DNA from: Chryseobacterium sp. SORGH_AS_0447
GTDB taxonomy: Bacteria; Bacteroidota; Bacteroidia; Flavobacteriales; Weeksellaceae
NCBI RefSeq assembly: GCF_030818695.1
Contig: NZ_JAUTAR010000001.1
Span: 3,218,501-3,282,500, forward strand
Direction: 5' to 3'
DNA: 64,000 nucleotides
Part shown: in pieces, positions 27,035 to 35,747 of the stretch
How the letters are laid out: the number at the start of each line of letters is the position of its first letter
Position numbering within the stretch: the stretch's first letter is position 1
Position numbers and translations under genes: made by a program
The notes under the pieces: model-generated
The model's database searches: none
Told to the model about the DNA's origin: nothing
Seen by the model: the letters and a program-made list of their open reading frames with translations, nothing else

Positions 27035-27616
27035 ATGAAAAAAGTATTTCCGGCTTTAGTGTTGATATCAGGTTTGGTCTTTGGTCAGAAAAAGATACCT
27101 GCTGATTTCAAAAAGATTCCGGAAATCCTGGATAATACTGAACTCCTCTACCCTTTTATTGTTCCGGGTAAAAAGTATGGCTACTGGTCCGTACTCCGGA
27201 ATAATCCTGATCCCGACAAAGCGATCATCTACGAAAGCCAAACGCCTGATCACATGACCTTAAATGATCCCGCACCCGAAAAAGGCTTTTTTCAGAAATG
27301 CCTGGGCGAAGATTGCTTTTCATATGTCTTAGCGTGTGAAAACGGCAGATCCCGATATTTTTCAAACGAACAGCAGCTTCGGGATTTTATCGGTGCAGTA
27401 GACAATCTCCCGGAAGCTGTACTAATTGCCAACACCTACGGATATCTTGTAGATACCGGAAATCCTAATGGAAGTTCTTATAAGATTGACGACAAACATA
27501 TTTCGCTGTATCTTATCCGGCTCAAAAACGATTTGCAGACAAAAGAATTTTTTCTGATAAAAATTGACAGAAAAACCGGGAAGCTGGAAGCGAAGAGCAT
27601 TGAGATTCAAAGATGA
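27035..27616 (+). CDS. Exported protein of unknown function
   Basis: 193 residues with a short signal peptide (KKVFPALVLISGLVFGQ). The mature part is mixed alpha/beta, with no recognisable catalytic motif. Two Cys lie in KCLGEDCFSYVLACEN. Its spacing from the lipoprotein gene suggests co-transcription. Confidence 0.65.
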   Translation: MKKVFPALVLISGLVFGQKKIPADFKKIPEILDNTELLYPFIVPGKKYGYWSVLRNNPDPDKAIIYESQTPDHMTLNDPAPEKGFFQKCLGEDCFSYVLACENGRSRYFSNEQQLRDFIGAVDNLPEAVLIANTYGYLVDTGNPNGSSYKIDDKHISLYLIRLKNDLQTKEFFLIKIDRKTGKLEAKSIEIQR

Positions 27617-27906
27617 AGATTATAGCTTGAAAGAAGGAAGCTGGAGGCCGGATGTTTTTCCTGTCAATGTTAAGCCTGCTGCTAAATAGAGTCTTTGATT
27701 TTCTTAATCAACCTCAAACCCTTCATATTTCTTAATGATTGAAACTGTATTTCTATTCATTTTTAATCAACCTCTTCTGTATTGAATTCTATGCATCAAC
27801 TTCCAGCATCCTGTACCCATTTTCCAGCACCACTTCAATAGTTTTCATAAAAGACCGCAATCAGAATTTTAAACCTTTATTAACTCAATTTTCATCGGGT
27901 ATTGCG
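27617..27906. repeat. Intergenic region with purine-rich inverted arms
   Basis: No gene. A GAAGGAAGCTGGAGGCCGG-type arm near 27634-27655 faces an inverted arm near 27786-27832 (ACTTCCAGCATCCTG then TTCCAGCACCACTTC). The same GGAAGCTGGA-type motif recurs at 29103-29190 and near 39070. It is probably a degenerate multi-copy repeat of this genome. Confidence 0.5.
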
Positions 27907-27914
27907 TACATTTG
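27907..27914 (+). promoter_or_regulatory. Putative yqhD promoter -7 box
   Basis: Exact TACATTTG, 22 nt before the ATG at 27937. Confidence 0.45.
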
Positions 27915-27936
27915 AATCAAAATAAATTTAAGAACA

Positions 27937-29100
27937 ATGCTTAATTTCGAGTTTAAAAATCCAACCAAAATACTTTTCGGAAAAGGGGAAATCGCTAAAA
28001 TTTCCAAGGAGATTCCCGCAGAGGCCAACATTTTAATGATCTACGGCGGCGGAAGCATCAAAAACAACGGTGTTTATGACCAGGTAAAAGAAGCTTTAAA
28101 GAACCACCAGGTTTATGAATTCGGCGGTGTGCCGGCAAATCCTGAGTATGAAGTGCTGATCGACGCTTTAAACTTCATCAAAGAAAAAAACATCACTTTC
28201 CTACTGGCCGTGGGTGGAGGTTCTGTAATCGACGGAACAAAATTTCTTTCTGCAGCGGCAAACTACGACGGTGAGCCGTGGGAAATCCTGACTAAGCCCG
28301 TACGGACTTTTGAAGGTGAAGGCATGCCTTTCGGAACGGTTCTGACATTACCTGCAACAGGTTCTGAAATGAATTCGGGTTATGTAATCTCCAGAAGAGA
28401 AACCAATGAAAAACTGTCTACCGGCGGTCCGGGACTTTTCCCTCAGTTTTCGGTATTGGATCCTGAAGTGGTACGGTCGATCCCGCCGAGACAGATTGTC
28501 AACGGATTGACGGACGCTTATACCCACGTTTTGGAGCAGTATATGACGGCTCCTTCATCTGCCGATTTGCAGGAGAGAATTGCGGAAAGCATCCTGATCA
28601 GCTTACAGGAAACAGCGCCGAAAGTCCTGGCTGGCGATTTTAATTATGATGCCGCCGCCAACTTTATGTGGTGCTGTACGATGGCGCTGAACGGACTTAT
28701 CCAGAAAGGCGTAATTACCGACTGGGCCGTGCATGCCATGGGCCATGAATTAACCGCTTATTTCGGAATCGACCATGCAAGAACCTTGGCGGTTATTGCC
28801 CCGTCCCATTACCGGTATAATTTTGAGACCAAAAAAGGAAAGCTGGCACAGTATGCGGAAAGAGTCTGGGGAATTACCGATGGCACAACAGAAGAAAAAG
28901 CGGAAGCCGGCATTAAAAAGCTGGAGGAATTCTTCCACAGCCTGAACATCCAGACCAGACTTTCAGAATACACCGAAGATTATAATGGCACGGCAGAACG
29001 TGTGGAAAAAGCTTTTACTGAAAGAAGCTGGCTAGGCTTGGGTGAATATAAAAAACTCACGCCTCAGGATGCATATAAAATCGTGGAGATGAGCTATTAA
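27937..29100 (+). CDS. yqhD: Iron-containing alcohol dehydrogenase / NADPH-dependent aldehyde reductase, YqhD type
   Basis: 387 residues, the same length as E. coli YqhD and colinear with it. The start (LFGKGEIAKI), MIYGGGSIKNNGVYDQV, AVGGGSVIDGTKF and LPATGSEMNSG are characteristic. The metal ligands Asp193, His197, His266 and His280 correspond to YqhD Asp194, His198, His267 and His281. It reduces short aldehydes to alcohols with NADPH, a detoxification role. Single gene with its own promoter box. Confidence 0.93.
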   Translation: MLNFEFKNPTKILFGKGEIAKISKEIPAEANILMIYGGGSIKNNGVYDQVKEALKNHQVYEFGGVPANPEYEVLIDALNFIKEKNITFLLAVGGGSVIDGTKFLSAAANYDGEPWEILTKPVRTFEGEGMPFGTVLTLPATGSEMNSGYVISRRETNEKLSTGGPGLFPQFSVLDPEVVRSIPPRQIVNGLTDAYTHVLEQYMTAPSSADLQERIAESILISLQETAPKVLAGDFNYDAAANFMWCCTMALNGLIQKGVITDWAVHAMGHELTAYFGIDHARTLAVIAPSHYRYNFETKKGKLAQYAERVWGITDGTTEEKAEAGIKKLEEFFHSLNIQTRLSEYTEDYNGTAERVEKAFTERSWLGLGEYKKLTPQDAYKIVEMSY

Positions 29101-29102
29101 AA

Positions 29103-29190
29103 AGGATGGAAGTGGGATGATGGTAGCAGGAAGTTTGATATTGAACACCAAATATTTCCAGCAACCGGCTTCCCGCTTCCAATCCATTCA
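29103..29190. repeat. Intergenic inverted repeat with GGAAGnGGGA-type arms
   Basis: The left arm (from 29104, GGATGGAAGTGGGATGATGG) is mirrored by the right arm whose reverse complement begins GGATTGGAAGCGGGAAGC (about 29168-29190). The arms share about two thirds of positions over about 30 bp and enclose an AT-rich loop. The rest of the gap up to 29341 is AT-rich with no gene. Confidence 0.5.
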
Positions 29191-29341
29191 TATTCTTTCC
29201 GATTAGAAAGTAGATTTATACGTAAAATTCACAGTATTCTTCACCCTGCTAGTATCTAATTTACCTTTTCTGCAAACATTCGTTTAAAAAACCGTAATTT
29301 CATTATATATATTTCAAATTTATTTATATTTTAGCATATTC

Positions 29342-29349
29342 TAAATTTG
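29342..29349 (+). promoter_or_regulatory. Promoter -7 box 5 nt before a lipoprotein ATG
   Basis: Exact TAAATTTG, then TAAAA, then the ATG at 29355. Predicts a leaderless or ultra-short leader. Confidence 0.45.
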
Positions 29350-29354
29350 TAAAA

Positions 29355-29816
29355 ATGAAAAAAACGTTACTTTTATTTGCCTTTTCAGCGCTAGCGCTTA
29401 CTTCCTGTGAAGATGATGATATCCAAGCTTATGAAATGGATATGATGAAAGGCGATTGGAAGATTAGTAAAAAAGAAGTAATATCCGGGAAAGACGATAA
29501 GACCGCAATTAATACAGAAGTTCCTACAGGATGCAGTATTAAAGATAATTTAGAATTCAGGACAGATTATTACACTTCGTTTACGACCTACGGAGGTACA
29601 GGAACCAACTGCCAGGTAGCTACAAAACTTGAAGGAAATTACACTTACAATACTGAAACCAAAGATTTGGTGGTTACCTACAAGAACAACAGTCCGGTAA
29701 GTTACCGAATTGTCGTGCTAACCAGCTCAGAAATGAGAATCAAGCAGATGTCCGGTAACATCGATCAGAATGGAGACACGATCTTAGACGCAGAATACAT
29801 TACCTACAAAAGATAA
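29355..29816 (+). CDS. Lipocalin-like lipoprotein
   Basis: 153 residues with lipobox LTSC (Cys18), then an acidic linker EDDDIQAYEMD and a small beta-barrel with the lipocalin-like start GDWKISKKEVISGKDD. Two Cys in the barrel (PTGCS, TNCQV) probably pair. It is a distant paralogue of the lipoprotein at 31139-31573, which has GTWRPVSEKAISGKNG and two Cys at similar places. Role unknown, probably binding or an envelope protein. Confidence 0.75.
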   Translation: MKKTLLLFAFSALALTSCEDDDIQAYEMDMMKGDWKISKKEVISGKDDKTAINTEVPTGCSIKDNLEFRTDYYTSFTTYGGTGTNCQVATKLEGNYTYNTETKDLVVTYKNNSPVSYRIVVLTSSEMRIKQMSGNIDQNGDTILDAEYITYKR

Positions 29817-29821
29817 AAAGA

Positions 29822-29847
29822 AACTCCCGGAATTTCGGGAGTTTTTT
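29822..29847 (+). terminator. Terminator after the lipocalin-like lipoprotein
   Basis: Stem AACTCCCG (29822-29829) and CGGGAGTT (29836-29843), 6-nt loop, T tail. Confidence 0.85.
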
Positions 29848-29894
29848 AATTAAATGAAAAAGAGAATTTAATAGACCCTAAAAATTATTAAACA

Positions 29895-30548
29895 ATGAAG
29901 AAGATGTTTTCAGCATTTTTACTACTGACCTTTGCCCTTTTATTTTCACAGGAAAAACCGATGTTCTGGCAGGACATCCAGCATTTCAAAGAGCTTGACC
30001 AGAAAAATCCTCCGGCAAAAAATGCCATTTTGTTAGTCGGCAGTTCTTCTTTTACAAAGTGGACGGATGTAGCCAACTATTTTCCGGATAAAACCATCAT
30101 CAACAGGGGTTTCGGAGGCTCAAGGTTAACCGATCTTAATTATTATGCCAACGATCTCCTGAACCCTTACCAGCCGAAACAAATCATCATCTATTGCGGT
30201 GAGAACGATTTTGCAGACAATGACCAATTGAAAGCAGATGTTGTAGTGGACCGTTTCAAGACGTTCTATAAAAAAATCAGAGCCAAATTCCCGAATGTCG
30301 AAGTAGATTATATTTCTATTAAGTATTCTCCGAGCCGCGAAAAGCTCTGGCCGCAGATGAAGGAGGCAAATAAAAAAATTGCTGCTTTTATGAAAAAGGA
30401 ACCCCGCGCCGAATTCATCGATATTACAAAGGTGATGGAAGACCGCGACGGAAACGTAAGAAAAGATCTTTTTGTAGAAGATATGCTCCATATGACCCCT
30501 GAAGGCTATAAACTCTGGACTTCAGTGATGAATCCTTATATGAAATAA
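29895..30548 (+). CDS. Exported SGNH/GDSL-family hydrolase
   Basis: 217 residues with a signal peptide (1 to about 18). The four SGNH blocks are present: VGSSSFTKW (block I, nucleophile probably Ser51), RGFGGSRL (block II Gly), YCGENDFAD (block III Asn104) and DMLHMTPEGY (block V Asp and His). This subgroup resembles PAF-acetylhydrolase/lysophospholipase-like esterases acting in the periplasm or outside; the substrate is unknown. One base separates it from the next gene. Confidence 0.88.
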   Translation: MKKMFSAFLLLTFALLFSQEKPMFWQDIQHFKELDQKNPPAKNAILLVGSSSFTKWTDVANYFPDKTIINRGFGGSRLTDLNYYANDLLNPYQPKQIIIYCGENDFADNDQLKADVVVDRFKTFYKKIRAKFPNVEVDYISIKYSPSREKLWPQMKEANKKIAAFMKKEPRAEFIDITKVMEDRDGNVRKDLFVEDMLHMTPEGYKLWTSVMNPYMK

Positions 30549-30549
30549 A

Positions 30550-31020
30550 ATGGACAGACCTGCCAAAGAATTGCCAATTTATAAAAAGGCCGAAGAAATT
30601 TACAAGACGGTAAGCATCATTACCGACCTGTTTCCGGAAGACAATAATTACCTTCAGAGTATTAAATCGTATATCCTCGAAGACAGTATGGTAATCCTGG
30701 CAAAAATCTGTGGTGCGGAAGCGGTAAAGCTTTATGATATCAAAATGGAAAACGCAGCCATCATCCGTAAAGCATCAAGGGACATCATGGTGAGCGGCAA
30801 CAATCTGGAAATGTTAGGATTTACCGATGCAAAATATTACAAATTGATCAGAAACCTTATAGAAGAATTCCGGGTTTTGTTTGTAGATTGGGTAGCAGGA
30901 TTCAACCCGAAACATTTTATTGTAGATGATTGGGGCCTGTTCAATCCGCCAGGGATTAGCCCTGATTATATCCAACGTGACGATGAACTCGATTTCCTCA
31001 ATGACGATGATGAGCTATAG
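30550..31020 (+). CDS. All-helical cytoplasmic protein of unknown function (four-helix-bundle-like)
   Basis: 156 residues, no signal peptide, several amphipathic helices (about 8-30, 36-60, 64-80, 92-112), and an acidic tail (DDELDFLNDDDEL). The fold pattern resembles small four-helix-bundle proteins, but I could not place it in a family. The ATG is 1 nt after the SGNH hydrolase stop, so expression is coupled. Confidence 0.65.
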   Translation: MDRPAKELPIYKKAEEIYKTVSIITDLFPEDNNYLQSIKSYILEDSMVILAKICGAEAVKLYDIKMENAAIIRKASRDIMVSGNNLEMLGFTDAKYYKLIRNLIEEFRVLFVDWVAGFNPKHFIVDDWGLFNPPGISPDYIQRDDELDFLNDDDEL

Positions 31021-31026
31021 ATCAAT

Positions 31027-31061
31027 AAAAGGCTGTTTCATAAGCAATGAGACAGCCTTTT
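31027..31061 (+). terminator. Terminator after the SGNH hydrolase operon
   Basis: Long hairpin AAAAGGCTGTTTCAT, loop AAGCA, ATGAGACAGCCTTTT (one mismatch in the stem). Confidence 0.85.
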
Positions 31062-31138
31062 ATTTTTAATCTTTTGCTGAAAAAGAATTTGCAGGAGTAA
31101 TTTTTTTTCTTTTCTTTGCATCTTTAAAATTATAAACC

Positions 31139-31573
31139 ATGAAAAAGCTATTATTTCTTGCCGTTTCGGCCGGTTTCATTTTTACTTCCTGTAATAATAA
31201 TGATGATGAAGATCCAAATTCTATCGTAGGTACCTGGAGACCGGTAAGCGAAAAAGCCATCTCCGGAAAAAATGGAAATACCCTTTACAACGATCCCCAT
31301 TCTACCTGCTACAAAAAAAGCACCTTCAACTTTAAATCGAACAATACCTTATCAAGTACGATTTATGATGAAAATTCAAATGGAAACTGCGAAAACTTTG
31401 GAACCGAAACATCTCCGTATTCTTTTAATGCGGGAAATATGCAATTGACTGTTGACGGCGATACCAGTGAAGTATTGGTTCTCAACAGCAAAGAACTTCA
31501 TGTCGTTAGTGATTACGATGACGTGAACGGCGATGGCGTGGATGACAAAATTATCCTTGTATTGGCCAGATAA
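31139..31573 (+). CDS. Lipocalin-like lipoprotein, paralogue of 29355-29816
   Basis: 144 residues. Lipobox FTSC (Cys18) is followed by an Asn/Asp linker and a lipocalin-like beta domain starting SIVGTWRPVSEKA. A NGDGVDD segment near the C-terminus looks like a Ca-binding loop and has a counterpart (NQNGDTILD) in the paralogue. Function unknown. Its terminator abuts the helicase stop codon. Confidence 0.75.
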   Translation: MKKLLFLAVSAGFIFTSCNNNDDEDPNSIVGTWRPVSEKAISGKNGNTLYNDPHSTCYKKSTFNFKSNNTLSSTIYDENSNGNCENFGTETSPYSFNAGNMQLTVDGDTSEVLVLNSKELHVVSDYDDVNGDGVDDKIILVLAR

Positions 31574-31574
31574 C

Positions 31575-31606
31575 AAAAAACACCCGGAAATTTCCGGGTG
31601 TTTTTT
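31575..31606. terminator. Bidirectional terminator (perfect palindrome)
   Basis: Perfect 32-bp palindrome with CACCCGGAAATTTCCGGGTG at the centre and A6/T6 flanks. It serves the lipoprotein and the convergent helicase, whose TAA begins at the last base. Confidence 0.9.
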
Positions 31607-32958
31607 TATTTCTTTTTCTTGGATTTTGATATCGCTTTTTGCTGCGCCCTGTTGGCCCCGAATTTTTTTGGTGCTTTTCTTTTTGAAGGTCCGCCCCAGT
31701 TTTCTTTGGTATTTTTCGCCTTTTTCTCGTGGAATGCTCCTCCTCCTTCACCGATTTTTACCATCGCAGGATTTTTCATAACCACCTGCTCTTCTTCGGA
31801 TGCGATCTTCTTAGGATTGATCTTCACTTCTGCAGGGAAATCGATGTATCGAAGTTCTTTGTCCATCAGCAACTCGATATCCAGCGCTAAAGTTTCTTCT
31901 TTTTTTGTAACGAAAGTCACTGCCTTTCCGTCTTTATCCGCCCTACCCGTTCTACCAATCCTGTGGATGTATTGCTCCGGAATATCGGGAGTTTCAAAGT
32001 TGACAACATGGGTAATATCGGAAATATCCAGACCTCTCGCCATAACGTCTGTTGTAATTAATCCTTTGATTTCCTCCTGTTCAAAGCGCTTCATGGCTTT
32101 CAGCCTGTAGTTCTGGGATTTATTGGAGTGGATAACATCAAACTGTTCCGGGAAAAGCTCATCGATTTTCGTGAAAAGAAGATCCGCATTTTTCTTATTG
32201 TTGGTAAAAATCAAGACCTTAGACATATCGACATTCGTCTTCAGCAAATGCTCCAGCAAATTAATCTTGGTATTGAAATTCTCTACCTTGTAAGCGGTCT
32301 GCTCGATTTTTTCAAGCGGCGTTCCGGATCTGGCCAGGGAAATTTCCACCGGGCTGGCGAAATACTGGTCGAGCATTTCATCTACCGCTTCCGTCATGGT
32401 TGCCGAGAATAGGATATTCTGCCTTTTCTCCTTCATCATTTCGAAAATATGAGTCAGCTGCGGCCTGAAACCGAGGTTCAGCATTTCGTCGAATTCATCA
32501 ATAATGAGTTTTTGGACTTCTTTCAGGGAAATGGCATTGTCGATGGCAAGGTCCATTACCCTTCCCGGTGTTCCGATCAGGATATCGCAACCGTCATTAA
32601 ACAGCAGTTTTTGGGTATTGATGTTTTTACCACCGTAGATTCCGATCACTCTTGCAGTAATATTTTCGGTCAGTTTCTCTACGATTTCCGTTACCTGCAC
32701 CACCAATTCCCGTGTCGGCACGAGCACCAAAACGGTTGGATTTCCGGTTTTGTTGTATTTCCAGGTCTTTAAAACAGGTAAAAGATAAGCTAACGTCTTC
32801 CCCGTTCCTGTTTGTGCAATGCCCATGACATCACGTCCGGAAAGGATCGGCTTTAGACTTTTTTCCTGAATCGGCGTCGGTTCAAATAAATTCAGGTCTG
32901 CTAAAACATCAAGAATTTTAACCGGCAGGTCAAAATCTGCAAAAGTGAGTTGTTCCAT
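31606..32958 (-). CDS. DEAD-box ATP-dependent RNA helicase (RhlE/CsdA-like)
   Basis: 450 residues. It unwinds RNA duplexes using ATP, probably in ribosome assembly or mRNA turnover. Motifs present: Q motif (TPIQ), AQTGTGKT (Walker A), PTRELVVQ, TPGRVMD, IIDEFDEM (motif II is DEFD instead of DEAD), SATM, and HRIGRTGRA. The basic C-terminal tail (KKAPKKFGANRAQQK ... SKSKKKK) probably binds RNA. A 174-bp upstream in-frame extension runs into a repeat region and is not coding; the ATG at 32958 starts at MEQLTFADFDL, the family start, behind an exact promoter box. Confidence 0.95.
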   Translation of the reverse strand: MEQLTFADFDLPVKILDVLADLNLFEPTPIQEKSLKPILSGRDVMGIAQTGTGKTLAYLLPVLKTWKYNKTGNPTVLVLVPTRELVVQVTEIVEKLTENITARVIGIYGGKNINTQKLLFNDGCDILIGTPGRVMDLAIDNAISLKEVQKLIIDEFDEMLNLGFRPQLTHIFEMMKEKRQNILFSATMTEAVDEMLDQYFASPVEISLARSGTPLEKIEQTAYKVENFNTKINLLEHLLKTNVDMSKVLIFTNNKKNADLLFTKIDELFPEQFDVIHSNKSQNYRLKAMKRFEQEEIKGLITTDVMARGLDISDITHVVNFETPDIPEQYIHRIGRTGRADKDGKAVTFVTKKEETLALDIELLMDKELRYIDFPAEVKINPKKIASEEEQVVMKNPAMVKIGEGGGAFHEKKAKNTKENWGGPSKRKAPKKFGANRAQQKAISKSKKKK

Positions 32959-32962
32959 TTTG

Positions 32963-32970
32963 CAAAGATA
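32963..32970 (-). promoter_or_regulatory. Helicase promoter -7 box, 4 nt from the ATG
   Basis: Exact TATCTTTG on the minus strand, followed by CAAA and ATG. Predicts a leaderless or near-leaderless transcript and supports the chosen start. Confidence 0.5.
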
Positions 32971-33104
32971 GGCAATTAATTTTTTAAAGTTTAAAAATCT
33001 AAACTGCACTGACTGTGTAGATTTATTTAGACCAGAGTTGTGATTTTCGATAATGCATACATTAAATTTAAAAGATGTAGCAGGAGCTTGTTTGTGCTTT
33101 ACCA

Positions 33105-33890
33105 AATAGCACAGCTCCGGCGTGCCTCTCATTTAACCTTTATTTTGGCTACACAGATAATATTCCTACGGAATATGGATTTTGGGATTGGTGATCGTGA
33201 TACTCTTGAATGAGGCTGTCAAATTGTATATCTAAATTGAATCACGCAGATTTTGGTGATTGCGCAGATTTTATTTTGTGAGGCTAAGAATATCAACATT
33301 AATGAATCTGTTTCAAAAAATCAGCAAATAGCACATTTCCGGTATTTAGAGTTGCAGTTAAATTGGACTTGCTCCGTAGGAGCAATATCTGTGTAGGAAA
33401 GTATTCGGAAAAATATCTGAACTCCAGCGGAGTTCTATCTTTTTTTATTGCCAATATTGAGACAGCACACCGATGGCGTGCATCTTATTCGCCCTTATTA
33501 TTGGAATATAGATTTTGAGATTGGGTGATCGTGATACTCTTGAATGAGGCTGTCAAATTGTATATCTAAATTGAATCACGCTGATTTCGCAGATTTCGCA
33601 GATTTTATTTTTTGAGGCTAAGGATATCATCATTAATAATCTGTTCTAAAAAAATCAGCAAATAGCACATTTCAGGCATTTAGAGTTTCAGTTAAATTGG
33701 ATTTGCTCCATAGGAGCAATATCTGTGTAGGAAAGTATTCGGAAAATATCTGAACTCCAGCGGAGTTCTATCTTTTTTATCGCCAATATACGAGACAGCA
33801 CATCTACGGCGTGCATCTTATTTAACCTTTATTGTAGCTATACAGATAATATTCCTACGGAATATGGATTATGGGATTTGATGATAATAA
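33105..33890. repeat. Cluster of 17-bp palindromes in two tandem ~334-bp units
   Basis: There is no gene between 32971 and 33931. Two direct copies of a unit (GTGATCGTGATACTCTTGAA at 33191 and 33525) and a partial third carry 17-bp palindromes, most with 3-nt loops: ATATTCC-tac-GGAATAT (33160-33176, 33849-33865), TTGCTCC-nnn-GGAGCAA (33369-33385, 33703-33719), GAACTCC-agc-GGAGTTC (33419-33435, 33752-33768), and a GCAC...GTGC version (33109-33125, 33465-33481, 33798-33814). The palindrome order is kept between copies. Confidence 0.8.
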
Positions 33891-33931
33891 TTCATTTAAC
33901 AAAGCGTAATCGAATTAAACCAATTCGCAAG

Positions 33932-35578
33932 CTATTTCCTCGTAATCCTTAACAGAATCACAACAATTAAAAAAACGGAAAAAATAAATCCCAATACCGC
34001 AACTAAAGACAGTTCTCCGATTCTCGGACCGGCTTCGGACACAAAGACGATGGCTGTAGCGATGATATTTGCTGCCAAAACCATGGCTAGCATCAGATTG
34101 ACGATGCTTGATTTGATCAGCTGGTTGGTTTTTTCAATATTTTTGATTTCGCTGGAAACCGTGAACTTATTTTCGTCCAACTTTTGTAAGACGGAACGAA
34201 GCTCCCTCGGGATCTCATCGACATTATCCGTGAACATCATCATCCGGTCCATTCCCGTCTTCATCAGATGTTTCGGACTGATTTTCCTGGCAAAGATTTT
34301 CTTCGTGTAAGGATGCAGGCTTTTTACTACGTCCAGCTCCGGATTGATCGTTCTTCCTACCCCTTCAATCAGGCCGATCCCTTTAAATAAGAGATAAAAA
34401 TAATCCGGCATGTACAGGCGGTTGTCTTTCAGCACATCTTTCATCTTGTTGATGATGGCCTGCGGATTAATTTCTTTCAGTGAAGTGCTGTGTACAAAAT
34501 TCAGAATATCCTCCACATCGGCCTCAAATCTCTTTTCATCGGGAATCTGATAGCTGACGGCCATTTTCTTGAGGTAACGGACAATTTTATGCGGATTTTT
34601 AGCAACAAAACTGACAATCAGGTTTTCCAGGATTTCTTTATCGTTCGGCGGTATCTTTCCTACAGCTCCAAAATCGATGAAGACAACCTTGCCGTCTTTT
34701 TTCACGAGAATATTTCCTGCGTGAGGATCGGCGTGGAAAAAACCGTAATCCAAAATCTGTGAAACGAAAAGCCTTAAACCCGCTTCTGAAACATAGACCG
34801 GATCAATATCATATTGTAAAAGTGTTGCAGTATCCGTCACCTTGATACCGTCGATAAATTCCATGCAGAGGACATTGTTGTTGGAATATTCCTCATAAAC
34901 AATCGGAACGTAGGTTTCTTTGCTGTTTTTGAAATTCCTTCTGAACTGAAGAATGTTTTCTTTTTCATTAATTAACGACACCTCTTCCAATAGAGACTTT
35001 TCAAAGGTAGAAATCGCCTGCTTCAGGTTCAGCTTTTCGCCGATTTCAGAATAGGAAGACACCAGTTTTTCCAGATCTTTAATTAAGAGCAGATCATCTT
35101 CGATTACCGTCTGCACCTCAGGCTTTTTAATTTTTAAAATCACCTCCGTCCCGTCTGTCAGGATGGCTTTGTATACCTGGGCAATGGAAGCCGTTGCCAA
35201 CGGAACTTTTCGGATCTCAGCAAAATGGTCTTTAACGGTGATATTGAATTCGTTTTCCAGGATTTCCTCTACGTTCATGTCTACCGTTTCCACCTTATCC
35301 TGAAGCTTTTGAAGCTCCTGGATGAGTTCAGGCGGAAGCAGGTCTTCCCTGTTGCTGAAAGTCTGCCCGAGCTTCACGAAGGTAGGTCCCAGCTCTTCCA
35401 GTACCAACCTGATTCTTTCGTAGACGGTGCCTTTGGAAACAACTTCTTCTGCATTTGCCTGAACTTCCTCTCTGTTTCCGCCGTTCATTCGGGCCAGCAT
35501 GTCTTTAAACCCGTATTTGCTTAATACGGAAATGAGCTTGGCCGATCTTTTCAATTTTCTTTGCTGCTTATCAAACAT
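33932..35578 (-). CDS. ABC1/UbiB (AarF)-family atypical kinase
   Basis: 548 residues. The N-terminal half carries the ABC1 signature (LGPTFVKLGQTFSNREDLLP, then PLATASIAQVYKA, the family's Ala-rich loop), with the ATP lysine in LKIKKPEV. HADPHAGNILV and VFIDFGAVG are the catalytic and metal loops. Two C-terminal membrane helices anchor it. In bacteria these proteins support ubiquinone or menaquinone synthesis or lipid homeostasis; Bacteroidota use menaquinone, so a quinone or lipid role is likely but unproven. Single gene. Confidence 0.9.
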   Translation of the reverse strand: MFDKQQRKLKRSAKLISVLSKYGFKDMLARMNGGNREEVQANAEEVVSKGTVYERIRLVLEELGPTFVKLGQTFSNREDLLPPELIQELQKLQDKVETVDMNVEEILENEFNITVKDHFAEIRKVPLATASIAQVYKAILTDGTEVILKIKKPEVQTVIEDDLLLIKDLEKLVSSYSEIGEKLNLKQAISTFEKSLLEEVSLINEKENILQFRRNFKNSKETYVPIVYEEYSNNNVLCMEFIDGIKVTDTATLLQYDIDPVYVSEAGLRLFVSQILDYGFFHADPHAGNILVKKDGKVVFIDFGAVGKIPPNDKEILENLIVSFVAKNPHKIVRYLKKMAVSYQIPDEKRFEADVEDILNFVHSTSLKEINPQAIINKMKDVLKDNRLYMPDYFYLLFKGIGLIEGVGRTINPELDVVKSLHPYTKKIFARKISPKHLMKTGMDRMMMFTDNVDEIPRELRSVLQKLDENKFTVSSEIKNIEKTNQLIKSSIVNLMLAMVLAANIIATAIVFVSEAGPRIGELSLVAVLGFIFSVFLIVVILLRITRK

Positions 35579-35747
35579 ATCCTGAAATATAACTGCAATT
35601 TAACTCAAAAATTATTCCTACTGAAAATTAAATTTTTCTATTAAATGTTAAATAAAATGTAATTATTTTCCCAAACTGAGTTTATATGGCGATTTTTTTT
35701 AACTTTACATTCACCAAACAGTGAAACTAACCTATAAAATTATTAAA

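Noticed and set aside
32959..33132. In-frame 58-residue N-terminal extension of the DEAD-box helicase
   Set aside because: It runs through the promoter box and into the palindrome repeat region, has no homology to helicases, and the internal ATG begins at the conserved family start.
33181..33890. Possible CRISPR array
   Set aside because: The repeats are two ~334-bp direct units containing palindromes, not short regularly spaced repeats with unique spacers, and no cas genes are present.
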